Source: Nannochloropsis oceanica
Lineage: Eukaryota; Sar; Eustigmatophyceae; Eustigmatales; Monodopsidaceae
Assembly: GCA_004519485.1 (NCBI GenBank)
Contig: CP038116.1
Coordinates: forward strand, 1 to 64,000
Length of the DNA: 64,000 nucleotides
Direction of reading: 5' to 3'
Of this stretch, positions 53,166-64,000 are shown one piece after another. Both the position numbers and the translations under genes were made by a program. The notes below the pieces were generated by a model, which saw only the letters and a list, made by a program, of their open reading frames with translations, ran no database searches and was not told the origin of the DNA. The first letter of the stretch is position 1; the number at the start of each line of letters is the position of its first letter.

Positions 53166-56100
53166 ATGATGCTTCCATTTTCCACGCTGGTTGCCGCCGC
53201 CTCCTCCTCCGCCTCCTCCTTGCGGCGTGCTTCCTCCTCCGCCTCCCTCGCTCATGCTGCAGCCCGTCGTCTCGTTTCCCTTCCCACTATCACCACCACC
53301 ACCAGCAGCAGCAGCAGCAGCAGCAGCAACAGTCTGGCTTTCCTCCCCTCCTTCCCTCCTTCCTCTCCCTTCTCCCCTCGTCGATGGCGACACACGCGCG
53401 GAGGGAAGGTTGGAGGGAAGGCATTTATCTCTGCTCCTGCGCCCCCCCCTCGTCCCTCTTCCTTCCTCCGGGGTCGTGCCGCGCATCGAATGGATATTGA
53501 TGCGCTAGTGGAGGGAGAGAAGGAGGGAGGAAAGGCCGGTGGGTCCGGCACCTCAGGCGAACTACAGCAGCAGCAGCAGCAGCATCAGCAGGCTGATTTT
53601 CTCAACGATTTCCTGGTAGGATGGGAAGAAGGGAGGGGAGGGGAGAAATTTGAAATGAGGGAGAGAAGAAAGGGAATGAAGAGCCATGGCTCCCTCACTC
53701 AATTATTATTACTCTCCCTCCCCTCCTCCCTCCCTTCCTCCTTTCCCTCGATGTATAGGGTCTTCCCGCCGAATGCGTTGCCGTGGCGCGCCCGCAGACA
53801 GAGACAGCTGACGCTTCTTACGTCTCCTCTCTCTTGTCCTCCGACTCTCAATATTATCATCCCAACCCTGTCGAAGAGGGCGAGGCGGAGGGAGGGGGGG
53901 GGGGGAGGGAGGGAGGGAGGGGAGGGCGAGTCCCAGGCGTGGCGGGTGGTGGATCCCCGGGCACCGATTGTAGAGCAGAATGTGAGAGAGGGAGGGAGGG
54001 AGGGAGGAAGGGAGGGAGGGAGGAAAGATGGGATGCGATTTCCGTCTCCATTGATTTTATCTCACCCATCCCTAACCTTCCCTCCTCCTCTTTCTCCCTC
54101 CCTCCCTCCCGCCCGCCCTTGAGCAGATGTTTGACGTGACTCCCTTTGTGGAGATGTTTCGGAACTCGGCGCCGTACATCAGCATGCACCGGTAGGAAGG
54201 GAGGGAGGGAGGGAGGGAGGGAGGAAGGGAGGGAGGAAGGGAGGGAGGAAGGGAGGGAGGAAGGGAGGTAGTGAGTGAGGGAGGGAGGGAGTAGGAAGCG
54301 CCGTACATCAGCATGCACCGGTAGGTAGGGAGGGAGGGAGGGAGGAAAGGAATCAGAAGCGCCGTACATCAGCCAACACCGGAAGTCGTAGAGGGAGGGA
54401 GAGAGGAGAGGAAGGTGGGGAAGAAGGCAACCCACCATCCCTTTTGATGCAAAATTAACGACCTGACCCTCCCTCCCTCCGTCCCTCCCTCCGTTCCTGC
54501 CTCCGTCCCTCCCTCCGTCCCTGCCTCCCTCTCAGCGGCGCTGTCATGGTGCTTCATCTCCCCGGGGACCTGATCGGCACGCCCGCGTTTGAAAAGACGT
54601 TGGATGACGTTACCCTCATGTCTCTCCTCGGCGTTAAAATTGTCATCGTCTGCGGGATCGCCTACCAGGTACGTCTTCCTTCATTCCCTCCCTTACTCCT
54701 TCTTTGCATTGGACCGCCGCTATGCGTCCCCGCCTGTGACATCCAAGCCCTCCCTCCTTCCCTCCTTCCCTCCGCCCTTCTTTCCCTCCCTCCCTCCCTC
54801 CCTCCCTCCCTTCCCCCTTCCAGATCGACCGTCGTCTGCGTGACGTGGATGCTGCGCCTAAGTACTGCGGGGACGTGCGTATCACCGACGCCGACACCCT
54901 CCGCATCGTCAAGGAGGAGGCGGGTTTCGCGCGCTGTGAGGTCGAGTCCATCCTCTCCCGTGGATTCAAAGGTAAGTCTTCTCTCCCTCCCTCCCTCCCT
55001 CCCTCCCTCCCTCCTTTGCAAGGCTGTCCTCCCCCTCCCTCACCCTTCCTCAAAAGCCCTTCCCACCGCCTCGCCGCCTTCCTCCCTCCCTCCCTCCCTC
55101 CCTCCCGTCCAGGCCGACCCGGCGCCATGGGCATCAATGTGGTCGGGGGAAACTTTTTTTATTCCGCGAAGCCCTTCGGCGTCATCGACGGCATTGACTT
55201 CGGGTACGTCCTCCCTCCCTCACTCCCTCCCTCCCTCCCTTCTCTCCTCCCTCCTTTCAACCAACCGTCCTTTGCTCCCTCCCTCCCTCCTTCCAACCAA
55301 CCGTCCTTCGCTCCCTCCCTCCCTCCCTCCCTCCCTCCCTCCCTCCCTCAGCTACACCGGGGAAGTGCGTAAGATAGAGACAGAGAACATCATCAAGCGC
55401 CTGAATCAAGGAGACGTCGTCCTCCTCTCCACCCTCGGCTACTCGGCCTCGGGGCAGGTACGCCCTCTTTCCCTCCCTCCCTCCCTCCCTCCCTCCCTCC
55501 CTCCCTCCCTCCTTCCTTCCCTCTCTCCGTCTATACAAGTTGACCTCCAAGCGCATCCCCATCACTAAAGAGAAGACGCCCCCCCCCCCCCCCCCCTTCC
55601 TCCCTCCCTCCCTCCCTTCCTTCCTTCCTCCCTCCCTCCCTCCCTCCCTCCCTCCAGACCTTCAACGTCGTGTCGGAGCAGTTGGCGTCGGAAACAGCTG
55701 CCGCCCTCCAAGCCAACAAACTCATTTTTATCACGGAGGGACAGACGCTGGTCGACACACGCACGGGCCATGTGATTCAAAGCATGCGGGTAGGGAGGGA
55801 GGGAGGGAGGGAGGGAGGGAGGGAGGGAGGGAGGGAGGGAGGGAGGGTGGGTGGGTGAAGTGGGTGCATGGCAACATGTCTGATTTCCCTCATATGCACG
55901 TCTTACCCCTCCCTCCCTCCCTCCCTCCCTCCCTCCCTCCCTCCCTCCCTCCCTCCCTCCCTCCCTCCTTCCAGCTGAGGGACGCCCGGATTCTCCTCAA
56001 ACACCGGCAGGTTGACTAACGCCCTCCCCCCCCCTCCCTCCCTCCCTCCCTCCCTCCCTCCCTCCCTCCAGCTCACTGACGCCAAGGCCCTCCTGGAGCA

Positions 56101-57956
56101 CCGCAAGATTCCTCTCTACCCTCAGAGCGTCACGGATGGGTGTATGGTGGGGGGCAAGCCCGTCCTACGCGAGTCACGCCCATCAGACAACGACTATCAA
56201 GCAGCCATCTTGCGGTAGGGAGGGAGGGAGGGAGGAAGGGAGGGAGGGAGGGAGGGAGGAAGGGACATTTCCCCCCCTCTTATTCTTGGTTAGCCTTCTC
56301 ACCCATACAGGTTTTCATCCTCCCCTTCCTCCCCCTCCCCCCCTCTTTTCCTTCCCTTCCTCCTCCTCCTCGTCCTCCTCATCCTTTTTTTCTATGTCGT
56401 CACAGTTTCACGCGGTACTCAGTGCAAGCTCTTCTGAAGGGCGTTCGTCGTGCCCACCTCGTCGCTCCAGGTATGACTTCCACCCCCTCCTTCCCTCCCT
56501 CCCTCCCTCCCTCCCCCCCTCACTCTTCTCCTCCCTCTTTCTCATGTACACCTTTCCCTCCCTCCTTCCCTCTTTCCCTTTCTCACTCCCTCCCTCCTTC
56601 CTCCCTCTTTCTCATGTACCCGTTTCCCTCCCTCCCTCCGTCCCTCCCTCCGTCCCTCCCTCCCTCCCTCCCTCCGTCCCTCCCTCCGTCCCGTCCCAGG
56701 TAACGGCCGCCTCCTCCAAGAAATGTTCACCCGCGACGGCGCCGGCACGCTCATCTCCCGCGACCTTTATGATGGAATACGACCCGCAACCGTTGCAGAC
56801 GTAACGGGCATCACCGACATCATCGAACCGCTCATGCAGGTCAGGAGAAAGGGAGGGAGGGAGGGAGGTTCAAGACCCAGGCTCCTCCCCGAAATCACAC
56901 TCTGACATCTCCCTCCCTCCCTCCCTCCCTCCCTCGTATTCCTCATCTCCAGGACGGCATCTTGACCAGTCGATCTCGGAAAGAGCTTGAGCATGATATA
57001 GGGCAGTACTACGTCTTCACCCGCGATGGACTCACCGTGGCCTGTGGGCAGCTCCGACGGTACTTTTCCCTCCCTCCCTCCCTCCCTCCCTCCCTCTTTC
57101 CTTTCCTCTGCACTCACATGTGAAACCCCCCTCCCCCCCCTCCCTCCCTCCCTTCCTCCCTCCCTCCCTCGCGATGCCTTACCCCAGCTTCGGAGATTGC
57201 GCGGAAATTGGATGCTTGGCTGTGCATCCCGCCTACCGTAAAGGAGGACGAGGGGACTCCATGCTTGCCTACCTCGAGCGCATTGCCGTTAATACCGGCC
57301 TGTCCACCATCTTTGTCCTCTCCACGCGGTACGTCCCTCCCTCCCTCCCTCCCTCCCTCCCTCCCTCCCTCCCTCCCTCCCTCCCTCCCGCCCTTCCCAT
57401 AAAGCACCTTCCCCCTTTGCTCCCCTGCATCTCCTGGGCACTGCCATGAGAGACGTCAGACTACACCCTCGGCTTCCCTCCCTCTCTCCCTCCCTCCCCC
57501 CCTCCCCCCCCCCTCATTCACCCACTCACCTTCCCTCCCTCCTCCCTCCCTCCCTCCCTCCCCCCCTCCTGATCAATATTACCCTCCCTCCCTCCCTCCC
57601 TCCCTCCCTCCCTCCCTCCCTCCCTCCCTCCCTCCCTCCAGCACCATGCAGTGGTTCCTCGAGCGCGGCTTTGAGGAGAGGTCGGTGGAGGCGCTGCCCG
57701 AGAGCCGTCGGGACATCTACAACTGGCAGCGGAAGAGCAAAATTTACATGAAGGTAAAAACGTGGGGGGAGGGAGGGAGAGAGAGAGGGAGGGAGGGAGG
57801 GAGGGAGGGAGGGGGTTGTGGAGGTTTCGTCGTTTCTGCACATTTTCCGTCTTTAACGGTTGTGTCTCTCCTCCTCTCCCTCCCTCCCTCCCTTCGTCGC
57901 AGGACATCAAGACCTCCCGTGATTTGGACGCCGAGGAATTGTTCTACAATGTCTAG
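53166..57956 (+). CDS. NAGS: N-acetylglutamate synthase (ArgA type: amino-acid-kinase domain plus GNAT)
   Basis: Fifteen exons: 53166-53615, 53759-53981, 54127-54191, 54536-54668, 54824-54971, 55113-55203, 55352-55457, 55658-55789, 56072-56214, 56406-56470, 56700-56839, 56953-57059, 57188-57328, 57642-57753 and 57903-57956; about 702 residues. The start is Ala/Ser-rich without early acids, an organelle-targeting type. The kinase-like domain has FVEMFRNSAPYISMHRGAVM, VKIVIVCGIAYQIDRRLRDV, SRGFKGRPGAMGINVVGGNF and GDVVLLSTLGYSASGQ. The acetyltransferase domain has IRPATVADVTGI, then CAEIGCLAVHPAYRKGGRGD, with the acetyl-CoA-binding QxxGxG-type loop as RKGGRGD, and TIFVLSTRTMQWFLERGFEE. It makes N-acetylglutamate from glutamate and acetyl-CoA, the first step to arginine. 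Exon 2 changes frame by one base at a 12-G run (53894-53905). Ghost exon copies lie in two introns. Confidence 0.9.
54298..54321 (+). pseudogene. Ghost copy 1 of the NAGS exon 3 end with its donor
   Basis: The 3' end of exon 3 plus its donor (GCGCCGTACATCAGCATGCA then CCGGTAGG) is repeated about 130 bp downstream in the intron. It keeps an intact GTAGG donor. Confidence 0.85.
54359..54382 (+). pseudogene. Ghost copy 2 of the NAGS exon 3 end
   Basis: A third, more diverged copy (GCCGTACATCAGCCAACACC then GGAAG). Its donor GT is lost. GGGA arrays separate it from ghost copy 1. Confidence 0.8.
55795..55972. repeat. Paired (GGGA)n and (CCCT)n arrays at the two ends of one NAGS intron stretch
   Basis: A (GGGA)n run of about 13 units starts right after the donor at 55790, and a (CCCT)n run of about 16 units ends just before an acceptor-like CCAG at 55971-55974. 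The two are complementary within one transcript. Confidence 0.9.
55975..56014 (+). pseudogene. Ghost copy of the NAGS exon at 56072, with intact acceptor
   Basis: After CTTCCAG it reads LRDARILLKHRQVD then stop, against the real LTDAKALLEHRKIP. It has a full pyrimidine tract and AG, so splicing into it is possible but would end translation. Confidence 0.8.
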
Positions 57957-58633
57957 GTAGAGAGGGAGGAAGAGGGGGAGGGAGGAAGCGGTTGGCGAGG
58001 AAGACAGATGTACAGCGAGGGAGGGAATGAGGGAGGGACGGAGGGAGGGAGGGAGGGAGGGAGGGAGTCGGAGAAGAGTTGGTTGCCAGATTGAAGAATT
58101 TCGAAAACTAAAGCAAGGGAGGAGGGAGGGAGGGAGGGAGGGAGGGGGGGGGGCAAAAAGTGTGTTAACAATAATAAACTAATGATATGAAAGGGCAGCA
58201 CCGGTAATGATATATAATAAATAACGCCATTTCAAAAACTTGAATGCTATTACATTTAAAAATGGGAAAAAATATAAAGAAGTAACAGACGTAGTTTGAC
58301 GCTGCTGCTGCTGCTGCTGCTCTACTACTACTACTGCTACCACTGCCACTGCTCTATCTTCATGTTTCGGTCATCCTTTCCTTTCTTTATTTCGAGTACT
58401 TTCCATCTTCTGCCCGCGCATTCGCTCTTACCTCCTCCTAGCCCCAACCTCCATCTCCACCTCCCTCCCTCCCTCTCCATCACTTCTCCAATCCACCCTC
58501 CCAACCCTCCGTTATATACACCTCCCTCCCTCCCTCCCTCCCTCCCTCCCTCCCTAACCATCCCCTCTCCAGTCCCCCCACCCAGCCCCCCTTATCTACA
58601 CCTCTCTCCCTGCCTCCCTCCCTCCCTCCCTCC
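57957..58633. other. Tail-to-tail intergenic, NAGS and CoaE
   Basis: GGGA arrays (57960-58150), an AT-rich stretch with AATAAA motifs (58150-58290), a CTG/CTA microsatellite (58300-58345) and CCCT arrays (58460-58633). No gene is seen. Confidence 0.6.
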
Positions 58634-60763
58634 CTACCCCTTCCTCATCCTTACTCCCACAAGAGAAGCAAGCAGGGCAAAACCGACAGCTGTCGCCAAG
58701 ATCCTCCAACGGGCTCGAAGGGCGGACTTGCGACGACGGAGCGTCCCACGCTCCGTCCATGCCAGCTCCACCTGAAGGGAGGGAGGGAGGAAGGGCGGGG
58801 GGGAGGGAGTTGAAGGAACAGTGTCTGGATTCGTCGCCTCATCCCTGGAAGGTAGGCAAGGGGCCAAGGGAGGGAGGGAGGGAGGGAGGGAGGGAGGACG
58901 GGCACGTCCCTACCTCTTTCTCGAGCTCTGCCGCCGTTCGATTATTGTATATCACGCGGTCGGCTTTCTCCATCCGCTCTTCGTTTGTCATCTGCGCCTG
59001 AATCCGCCTGCTGGCGTCTTCGGCTGAGAGGTGATTCCGAGCCATGAGGCGAGTTCTGAGGGAAGGAGGGAGGGAGGGAGGGGAGGGGGGTGCGTGTCCA
59101 TTATCTTTGTACCTGTTGTTGATTAACCTTTCTTTCCCCTTCCCTCCCTCCCTCCCTCCCTCCCTCCCTCCCTCCCTCCCTCCCTCCCTACCTGGCTACC
59201 TCCGGGTCCACAACCACCACCCACACCTCGTCCATCGCGTCCTCCCAACCCGCCTCCAGCATTACTGCTGCCTCAACCACCGCCGTCTGGATGCCGGTCT
59301 TGACGAGGGAGGGGGGAAAGGGGGGAGGGAGGGAGGGGGGAAAGGGGGGAGGGAGGGAGGGAGGGAGGGAGGGGGGATAGCGAGGTCAATGTAACTGATA
59401 CAAATAGGAAAGCCTGAGAAAAGGTTAATTACGCAGTCGACAGCACTGTTCGTCCTCCCTCACTCCCTCCCTCCCTCCCTCCCTCCCTCCCTCCCTCCCT
59501 CCCTCCCTCCCTCGGTACCTCCCCCAAGGCCTGAATATCCTGCTCCATGAGTCTCCGAATCTCCGGCCAAACGATTCCCTCCAGCCGTTTCCGTTCCGTG
59601 GGAGAGGAAAAGACAATGCTGCCTAAGGCGCGTCTGTGGGAGGGAAAAGGTGAGGGAGGGAAGGAGGGAGGATGAGTGGATCGCACGTGTTCCCTCCAGC
59701 CGTTTCCGCTCCGTGGGAGAGGAGAAGACAATGCAATCTTGCTGGCATGCCTGAGGGAGAGAGGGAGGGAGGGAGGCCGTACCTGTTGATATTCCCATCC
59801 TCCCCCACGATGCCTTCTCCAAAGGTCTTGACGAGTAGGCGGAAGCATCTCGTGCCTTTCGCGTAGCTCCGGTGTCCTAACACGTCCGCGTCGATGACGG
59901 CCGCGCCCTGGTGCGTCTGACACAGCTTGGCCACGGCGCTTTTGCCCGAGGCGACTAGGGAGGGAGGGAGGGAGGGAGGGAGGGAGGGAAATGGGTGGGT
60001 GTCTTCCAGGGGCTGCGTCGATGACAGCAACGCCTCGATATCTCTGACATGTCGTGGAGCTTTTCGTCGACGCAGCCCCTGGAGGACATCTACCCACGTC
60101 CCTCCCTCCCTCCCTCGGCCTTGATATCCTTCACACAGCGTGGCGATGGCAAGTAAGTGACTCCATCCCTCCATCCACGCACCGAAGAAGACGGAAGGAA
60201 ACAAACAGAAAGGAAGAAGAAATGAATGGAAACACACAACTAAACGAAACGAAAAGGAAAGAAAGAAGAAAAAGAAAAAAAGAAAAGGAAAAGAATCACC
60301 CACACACCAAAAATAACACGAGTTGCTCGCGCACCCTTTCCCATTCCCTCCCCTCCTCTTCCCACCCGCTGAAACGTACTTCCACCCGTTATGCCAATAA
60401 CCAACGGCCGCCGCCTTCCGGCTCCTGCGCCACCACCGCTGCCCATGCTGCTGCCTCCACCACCACCACCACTGCCACCGCTGGTGCTGCTGGGGTTGCC
60501 AAGAGGCATGCCTCGGTAGTCTAATGAAGGGAGGAGGAGGGAAGGAGGGAGGAGAGAAAAATGGATCGGTGAGGACGTCCACGAGGCCTTCCACACTACC
60601 GTATGAGAGGAGGGAGGGAGGGAGGGAGAGGCTAGGCGGACACGCCCATGTACCTGACGCGCCCCTGGAGTCGTGATGATGGTGCTGGGTGCCAAATCGC
60701 ACGACCCGCAGAGGGGCCGAGGTTGCCCGTGTGTGCGGAATGGTGCCGCAGAACGGGCTCCTC
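58634..60763 (-). CDS. COAE: Dephospho-CoA kinase with C-terminal membrane anchor (5' end unresolved)
   Basis: Exons (minus): from about 60763 to 60654, 60520-60380, 59954-59783, 59633-59519, 59298-59192, 59055-58914 and 58771-58634. The P-loop is split by an intron and reads LVIGITGGIASGKSAVAK once joined, matching the CoaE IGLTGGIxSGKS. Next come AAVIDADVLGHRSY (the DAD motif), SPTERKRLEGIVWPEI, GIQTAVVEAAVMLEAGWEDA, VWVVVVDPEVARTRLMARNH and ASRRIQAQMTNEER, ending with an NNRTAAELEKE helix. This is the last step of CoA synthesis, phosphorylating dephospho-CoA. The final exon adds ILATAVGFALLASLVGVRMR, a single C-terminal membrane segment. No in-frame ATG is found in the first exon seen, so an upstream exon is missing. 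Two introns hold ghost exon copies. Confidence 0.88.
59692..59756 (-). pseudogene. Ghost copy of the CoaE exon at 59633
   Basis: The minus strand reads DCIVFSSPTERKRLEG then TRA, against the real GSIVFSSPTERKRLEG then IVW. The copy sits in the intron just upstream of the real exon. It keeps the reading frame over the copied part. Confidence 0.85.
60005..60150 (-). pseudogene. Two ghost copies of the CoaE P-loop exon, with a 17-bp inverted repeat
   Basis: At 60014-60070 the minus strand reads ASTKSSTTCQRYRGVAVIDA, a decayed copy of IASGKSAVAKLCQTHQGAAV and what follows. At about 60115-60150 a shorter copy reads TLCEGYQGRG. The first is bracketed by a perfect inverted repeat (TCCAGGGGCTGCGTCGA at 60005-60021 and its complement at 60067-60083). 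Confidence 0.75.
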
Positions 60764-61820
60764 CTTGTCGAGGGGAGGGAGGAAGAGGAGGGGAGGAGGA
60801 AGGAGAGGGAGGGGATTGGGAAGACGAGGAGAACGAAAAGGGAAAGGAGGATGGGGAGGGCGACGAGGCGTGGAGTGGGATAAATCGTGCTGCCGCTACT
60901 TCCTACTGCTGCTGCTGCAGATGCTGCTGCTTGCTGAAAGGATGGTGTTGACGACGACCACCAGGAGAAGAGGGCGATGCGGCAAGCTGCCTGTCCATTG
61001 ATTGGTGTTGAGGAGGGGAGGAAAAGTCAAACCACTGTAAAGTCCTAGCACTGTATGTAGCAAAAAGCGAGCCACCATCATCGGCGGTAGTGAACCAAGA
61101 TTCCACAATCTTTCAGTGGAAGACCAGGTGGTTAAGTATAAACCCGTCGTATACAAGCGCAGTAATAGTGCCTGATAGCGCCAATGACACCGGAAAGGGT
61201 ACATCTTGGGATGTGTAAACCACTACCTGTCCTCTCTTTCATGCATGTCAACCACACTTCACAACGCTCTCGCCAGATCCCCTCCATCTCGCGCCTTCCA
61301 ACATCTCCTATGGGTTCTTTACTCCTCTCGAGGGACTCTTGTTCCTTTGCATGGACCCAGCTACAGGCCAAGTTCTGTATATCTTCCTCCGCCATGCGCT
61401 CTACGGAGAATACGAGCCACTGAACACACCCGACTTCATCTTTGCCCATCCTTTTCTGTTGGGGGTCGTAGGGGGTTCCTGCAGGGTAGGACTTTTCCCT
61501 CTCATTGCCGTTGCGCACGACAGCGGGCAAGCAAGCTGAGGCTGAGAAGATGACTATGTCACGGGTGATTTTCCAAGGCTGGTCGATAACATAACCTCAC
61601 TCCCCCGCAACTCACACACTTAAATTATCCTTCTACCCTCATCATTGCGATGCGATAGCACGTGGCACTCCTACGGGAGGCTTCGTCTGTCTGTCTTTTC
61701 ATAGGAGTGGTCAAGCAATCACGATTTCAGTCGATCGCCCTCTGCCTGGTAATTACGAGCAGTTCCGGCGGCGACGGACAGCAAAAAGGCCTGCAAGCCC
61801 CACCTGCTTACTCAGCCCGA
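60764..61820. other. Region between CoaE and the Tudor-like gene
   Basis: It should hold the missing first exon and promoter of CoaE and the 5' region of the Tudor-like gene. A pyrimidine-rich stretch on the minus strand (60764-60880) looks intronic. An open frame at 61132-61530 (minus) has no recognisable domain. Confidence 0.4.
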
Positions 61821-63855
61821 ATGACGGGGCGCGACCAAACGATACGACAGGACTTCGTAGAGGGGGATGCCTCGGAGGAGTGGCGGTCGAAATTGCAGGG
61901 CGGCGCGATAGTAGAAATTCAGGTAAAAAGATGAAGGGGGGGGAGGGGGTGGGAGGAAGTGACGGAAATCGTGCGACGTGGTGGCTCCAGGGTTGCTACT
62001 TTTGCTCAACCACCCTCCTGGTCATATTTGTGAATGCCTACATGATAATTTAGCCAAGGGAAGGGACTTGTAGAGGGAGGAGGACATGTGGGAGGGAGGA
62101 ATCGGACTTATGGCGTCATTATATATGGCATCATGCACTCACTACTGCCAACCCCCAACCCCCATAAATAAACTCCACGCCCACAGGTGGACGGTGTGTG
62201 GCGCCACGGAAGGGTATCAATGCGGTACGATAGGAGGTGGTTCAATGCCATTGTCTATATTGTAGACACGTTGGCAAGACGGCTACTGATCTCTTACTTA
62301 GGTACGTGTGATGGCAGGGAGGGAGGGGAGGTCCTACAGAGGGAGTTACGTCGAGTTGGGATTGCAGAAATGCAGAGAGAGAAAGGGGGGCTGAGGGCCA
62401 TGGCGGAAAGGGATATGGAAGACAGAGGCTTCTGGTAGGGGTACATGGGGAGGGGTGGGAGTAAGACGTACACACTCGCGCTGTCCAGACGCATGCACGC
62501 TCATCGAAGAACCCATCAAGAAAGCTAGTTACCGTCACCGAGAGACAGTTCGGAAAACATTCAGGCACACTCAGCCCCCCCCCCCCCCCCCCCCCCCCTA
62601 CTCTCTCTCCCCTCCCTCTTTCTCTTTCCCTCTCACCCTTCCTTCCGCCCTTGCAGGCTGGCCCAAAGCCCCCCCCAACCAACGCTATGGTAACTTAGCC
62701 GAAGAATGGATTTCCTTTGATAGCCTCCGTCTCCGCCGCCTTCCCCCACATTCCTCCTCATCCTCCTGCTCCTCCTCCTCTTCATCCTCCTCCGCTTCCT
62801 GCTCCTCCACCTCCTTCCTAACGACCTGGACTGTCGGGGAACGAGTCCAAGTGCTCATAGATCAGCGCGAGCATGAGTATAGGTGGGGCTATTGGCGATT
62901 TCATGGGGGTTACGCTCGAGGGGTAAAGGGAGAGGAAGATATCTCCCCCTCGTCTGACGCGGCAACGTTACTTATCGAAGTTTTGCCCTGGCCCTCGGAG
63001 GAGGAGGGCGGGGAGGGCGGGGAAGAAGGGAGGAAAGAAGGGAGGAAGGAAGGGGTGGTGGCGGCATTGTTGAAAGGAAGCGCAGGGGAGTGGTCCTCCA
63101 CAGCAGCAACAGCGGGCACCGAGGGCAGTAGCAGCAGTACTAGCAGCAGTTGCAGTGGCATCAGCCCAGGGAAGGGTGCTTTTGCCCCTCTTCCTCCAAA
63201 ATCATCACCCTCACAATCGGCATTCCAAAACGCCTCCTCCTCCTCCTCCTCCTCCTCCTCCTCCTCCACCACCACCACCTGTCCCTCCTTCCTCCATGCC
63301 GCAACACTCCTGTCCCGCTCCTCCCCTCTTCGACCCATTCCACTCACAAGCAACATCATCATCGACGGCAGCGCCAGCCCTACCAAGCTATCGCCATCCT
63401 CCTCCCCCTCTTCCTCCTCCTCCTCCTCCTCCTCCTCCTCCTCCTCCTCCTCCTCCTCCTCCTCCTCCTCGTCATCCTCCTCCTCCCTCTCTCCAGCCCT
63501 CTCTCCCGCCCTCTCTCCATCCTCTTCCTATTCCTCAAGCGCACCTACTTTTATTTGCATTCATCTTTGGAGTAGATCTCTCGCCGCGGGAGGGACACAC
63601 ATGCTCCCTTATCCTGCTCCCTCTCTCCCTCCCTTCCCTCCTACATTTTATTACAGCAACTCCTCCCTCACCAGCGCACCTACCTCTTCCTCCTCCACAT
63701 CGTCCCTCCCCCTCCCTCCATTGCTGTCTCCTATGTCCAGCAGTGAATCAACTCACTTCTCCTCCTCCGGCGCCGGTGGTCCGTCCTCCCCTCCCTCCCT
63801 CCCGTCCTCCCCTCCTCCACCACACGCCCACGTGCCCTTGATGACTGTGGGCTGA
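61821..63855 (+). CDS. Tudor/chromo-barrel-like domain protein with Ser-rich region
   Basis: Exons 61821-61922, 62187-62301 and 62657-63855 join in phase and give 471 residues from an ATG opening MTGRDQTIRQDFVEGDASEE; earlier exons are possible. The joined region GGAIVEIQVDGVWRHGRVSM, WFNAIVYIVDT, then ISYLGWPK and NLAEEWISFDSLRLRRLP fits the Tudor/chromo-barrel pattern (G..V....DG.W..A.V....V.V.Y.GW...-EWI...RLR). A second similar barrel may start at TWTVGERVQVLIDQREHEYR with WGYWRFHG. The C-terminal 250 residues are Ser/Pro runs encoded by TCC repeats (63236-63268, 63412-63487). Methyl-lysine or DNA reading in chromatin is inferred only from the fold. The stop at 63853 may instead lie in an intron. 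Confidence 0.6.
62575..62598. repeat. Mononucleotide C run of about 24
   Basis: This is the longest homopolymer in the window and lies in the intron before the exon at 62657. Similar C18 runs lie at 16973-16990 and 55579-55596. Run lengths of this kind are unreliable in most sequence data. Confidence 0.9.
63412..63490. repeat. (TCC)n microsatellite coding for poly-Ser
   Basis: A run of more than 20 TCC codons lies in the last exon of the Tudor-like gene. Its length is likely to vary between isolates. Confidence 0.9.
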
Positions 63856-64000
63856 ACCCAATAGCGCGCTGGTCGTGCGTCGAAAGAGGGAGGGACGAAG
63901 GGAGGGAGGGAGGGACTCTACGCCACTTAATCCCTGTGGTTTCGCAAAGGATTTGGGAAGTGTTTGGAAGAGAAGGAGCGAGGTAGCGAAAAGGGAAGAC

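Noticed and set aside
61132-61530. Minus-strand 132-codon frame upstream of CoaE
   Set aside because: No domain is recognised and the opposite strand is equally open; it cannot be told from chance.

Overview
This window is nuclear DNA from a eukaryote with compact, intron-rich genes. The best guess is a stramenopile alga of the eustigmatophyte type (Nannochloropsis/Microchloropsis-like). This is inferred from the dense small housekeeping genes, a plastid-type N-terminus with a signal peptide followed by a phenylalanine (the RRM protein near 28 kb), algal-style serine-rich transit sequences, and GC-rich DNA full of CCCT/GGGA tracts. No bacterial operons, rRNA, CRISPR array or complete mobile element is seen. 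Exons below were chained by hand: GT-AG ends (one GC-AG) were required and the phases add up to an open frame, except where stated.

Layout, left to right: 3' part of a CD36/LIMP-2-type receptor (+); a tiny three-exon TFIIH subunit TFB5 gene (-); a DCN1-like cullin neddylation factor (+); an OXA1/YidC-family insertase (-); an acidic unknown protein (-); an FAD-dependent monooxygenase (-); a long PPR protein with an Smr-like end (-); MBF1 (+); a plastid-type multi-RRM protein (-); a TTC4/CNS1-like Hsp90 co-chaperone (+); a 297-bp near-perfect inverted repeat; DNAJC17-like J protein (-); BOP1/ERB1 (-); a DUF6625-like type II membrane glycosyltransferase (+); a coiled-coil protein (-); the DEAH helicase DHX37/DHR1 (-); N-acetylglutamate synthase (+); dephospho-CoA kinase (-); and a Tudor/chromo-barrel-like protein (+). 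BOP1 and DHX37 both serve ribosome biogenesis; the others are ordinary housekeeping genes with no shared pathway. Most neighbours are arranged head-to-head (short shared promoters of about 0.2-0.6 kb) or tail-to-tail.

Two features stand out. First, introns are built from (GGGA)n after the 5' splice site and (CCCT)n before the 3' splice site on the sense strand, so the two ends of one intron are complementary and could fold together; the tracts also lack stop codons in every frame. Second, many introns carry 'ghost' copies of a neighbouring exon edge, 20-70 bp long, direct or inverted, set between the tracts. At least eleven are seen in seven genes, and several keep a splice site. Two genes (DNAJC17-like and NAGS) show a one-base frame conflict, each at a 12-base G/C run.
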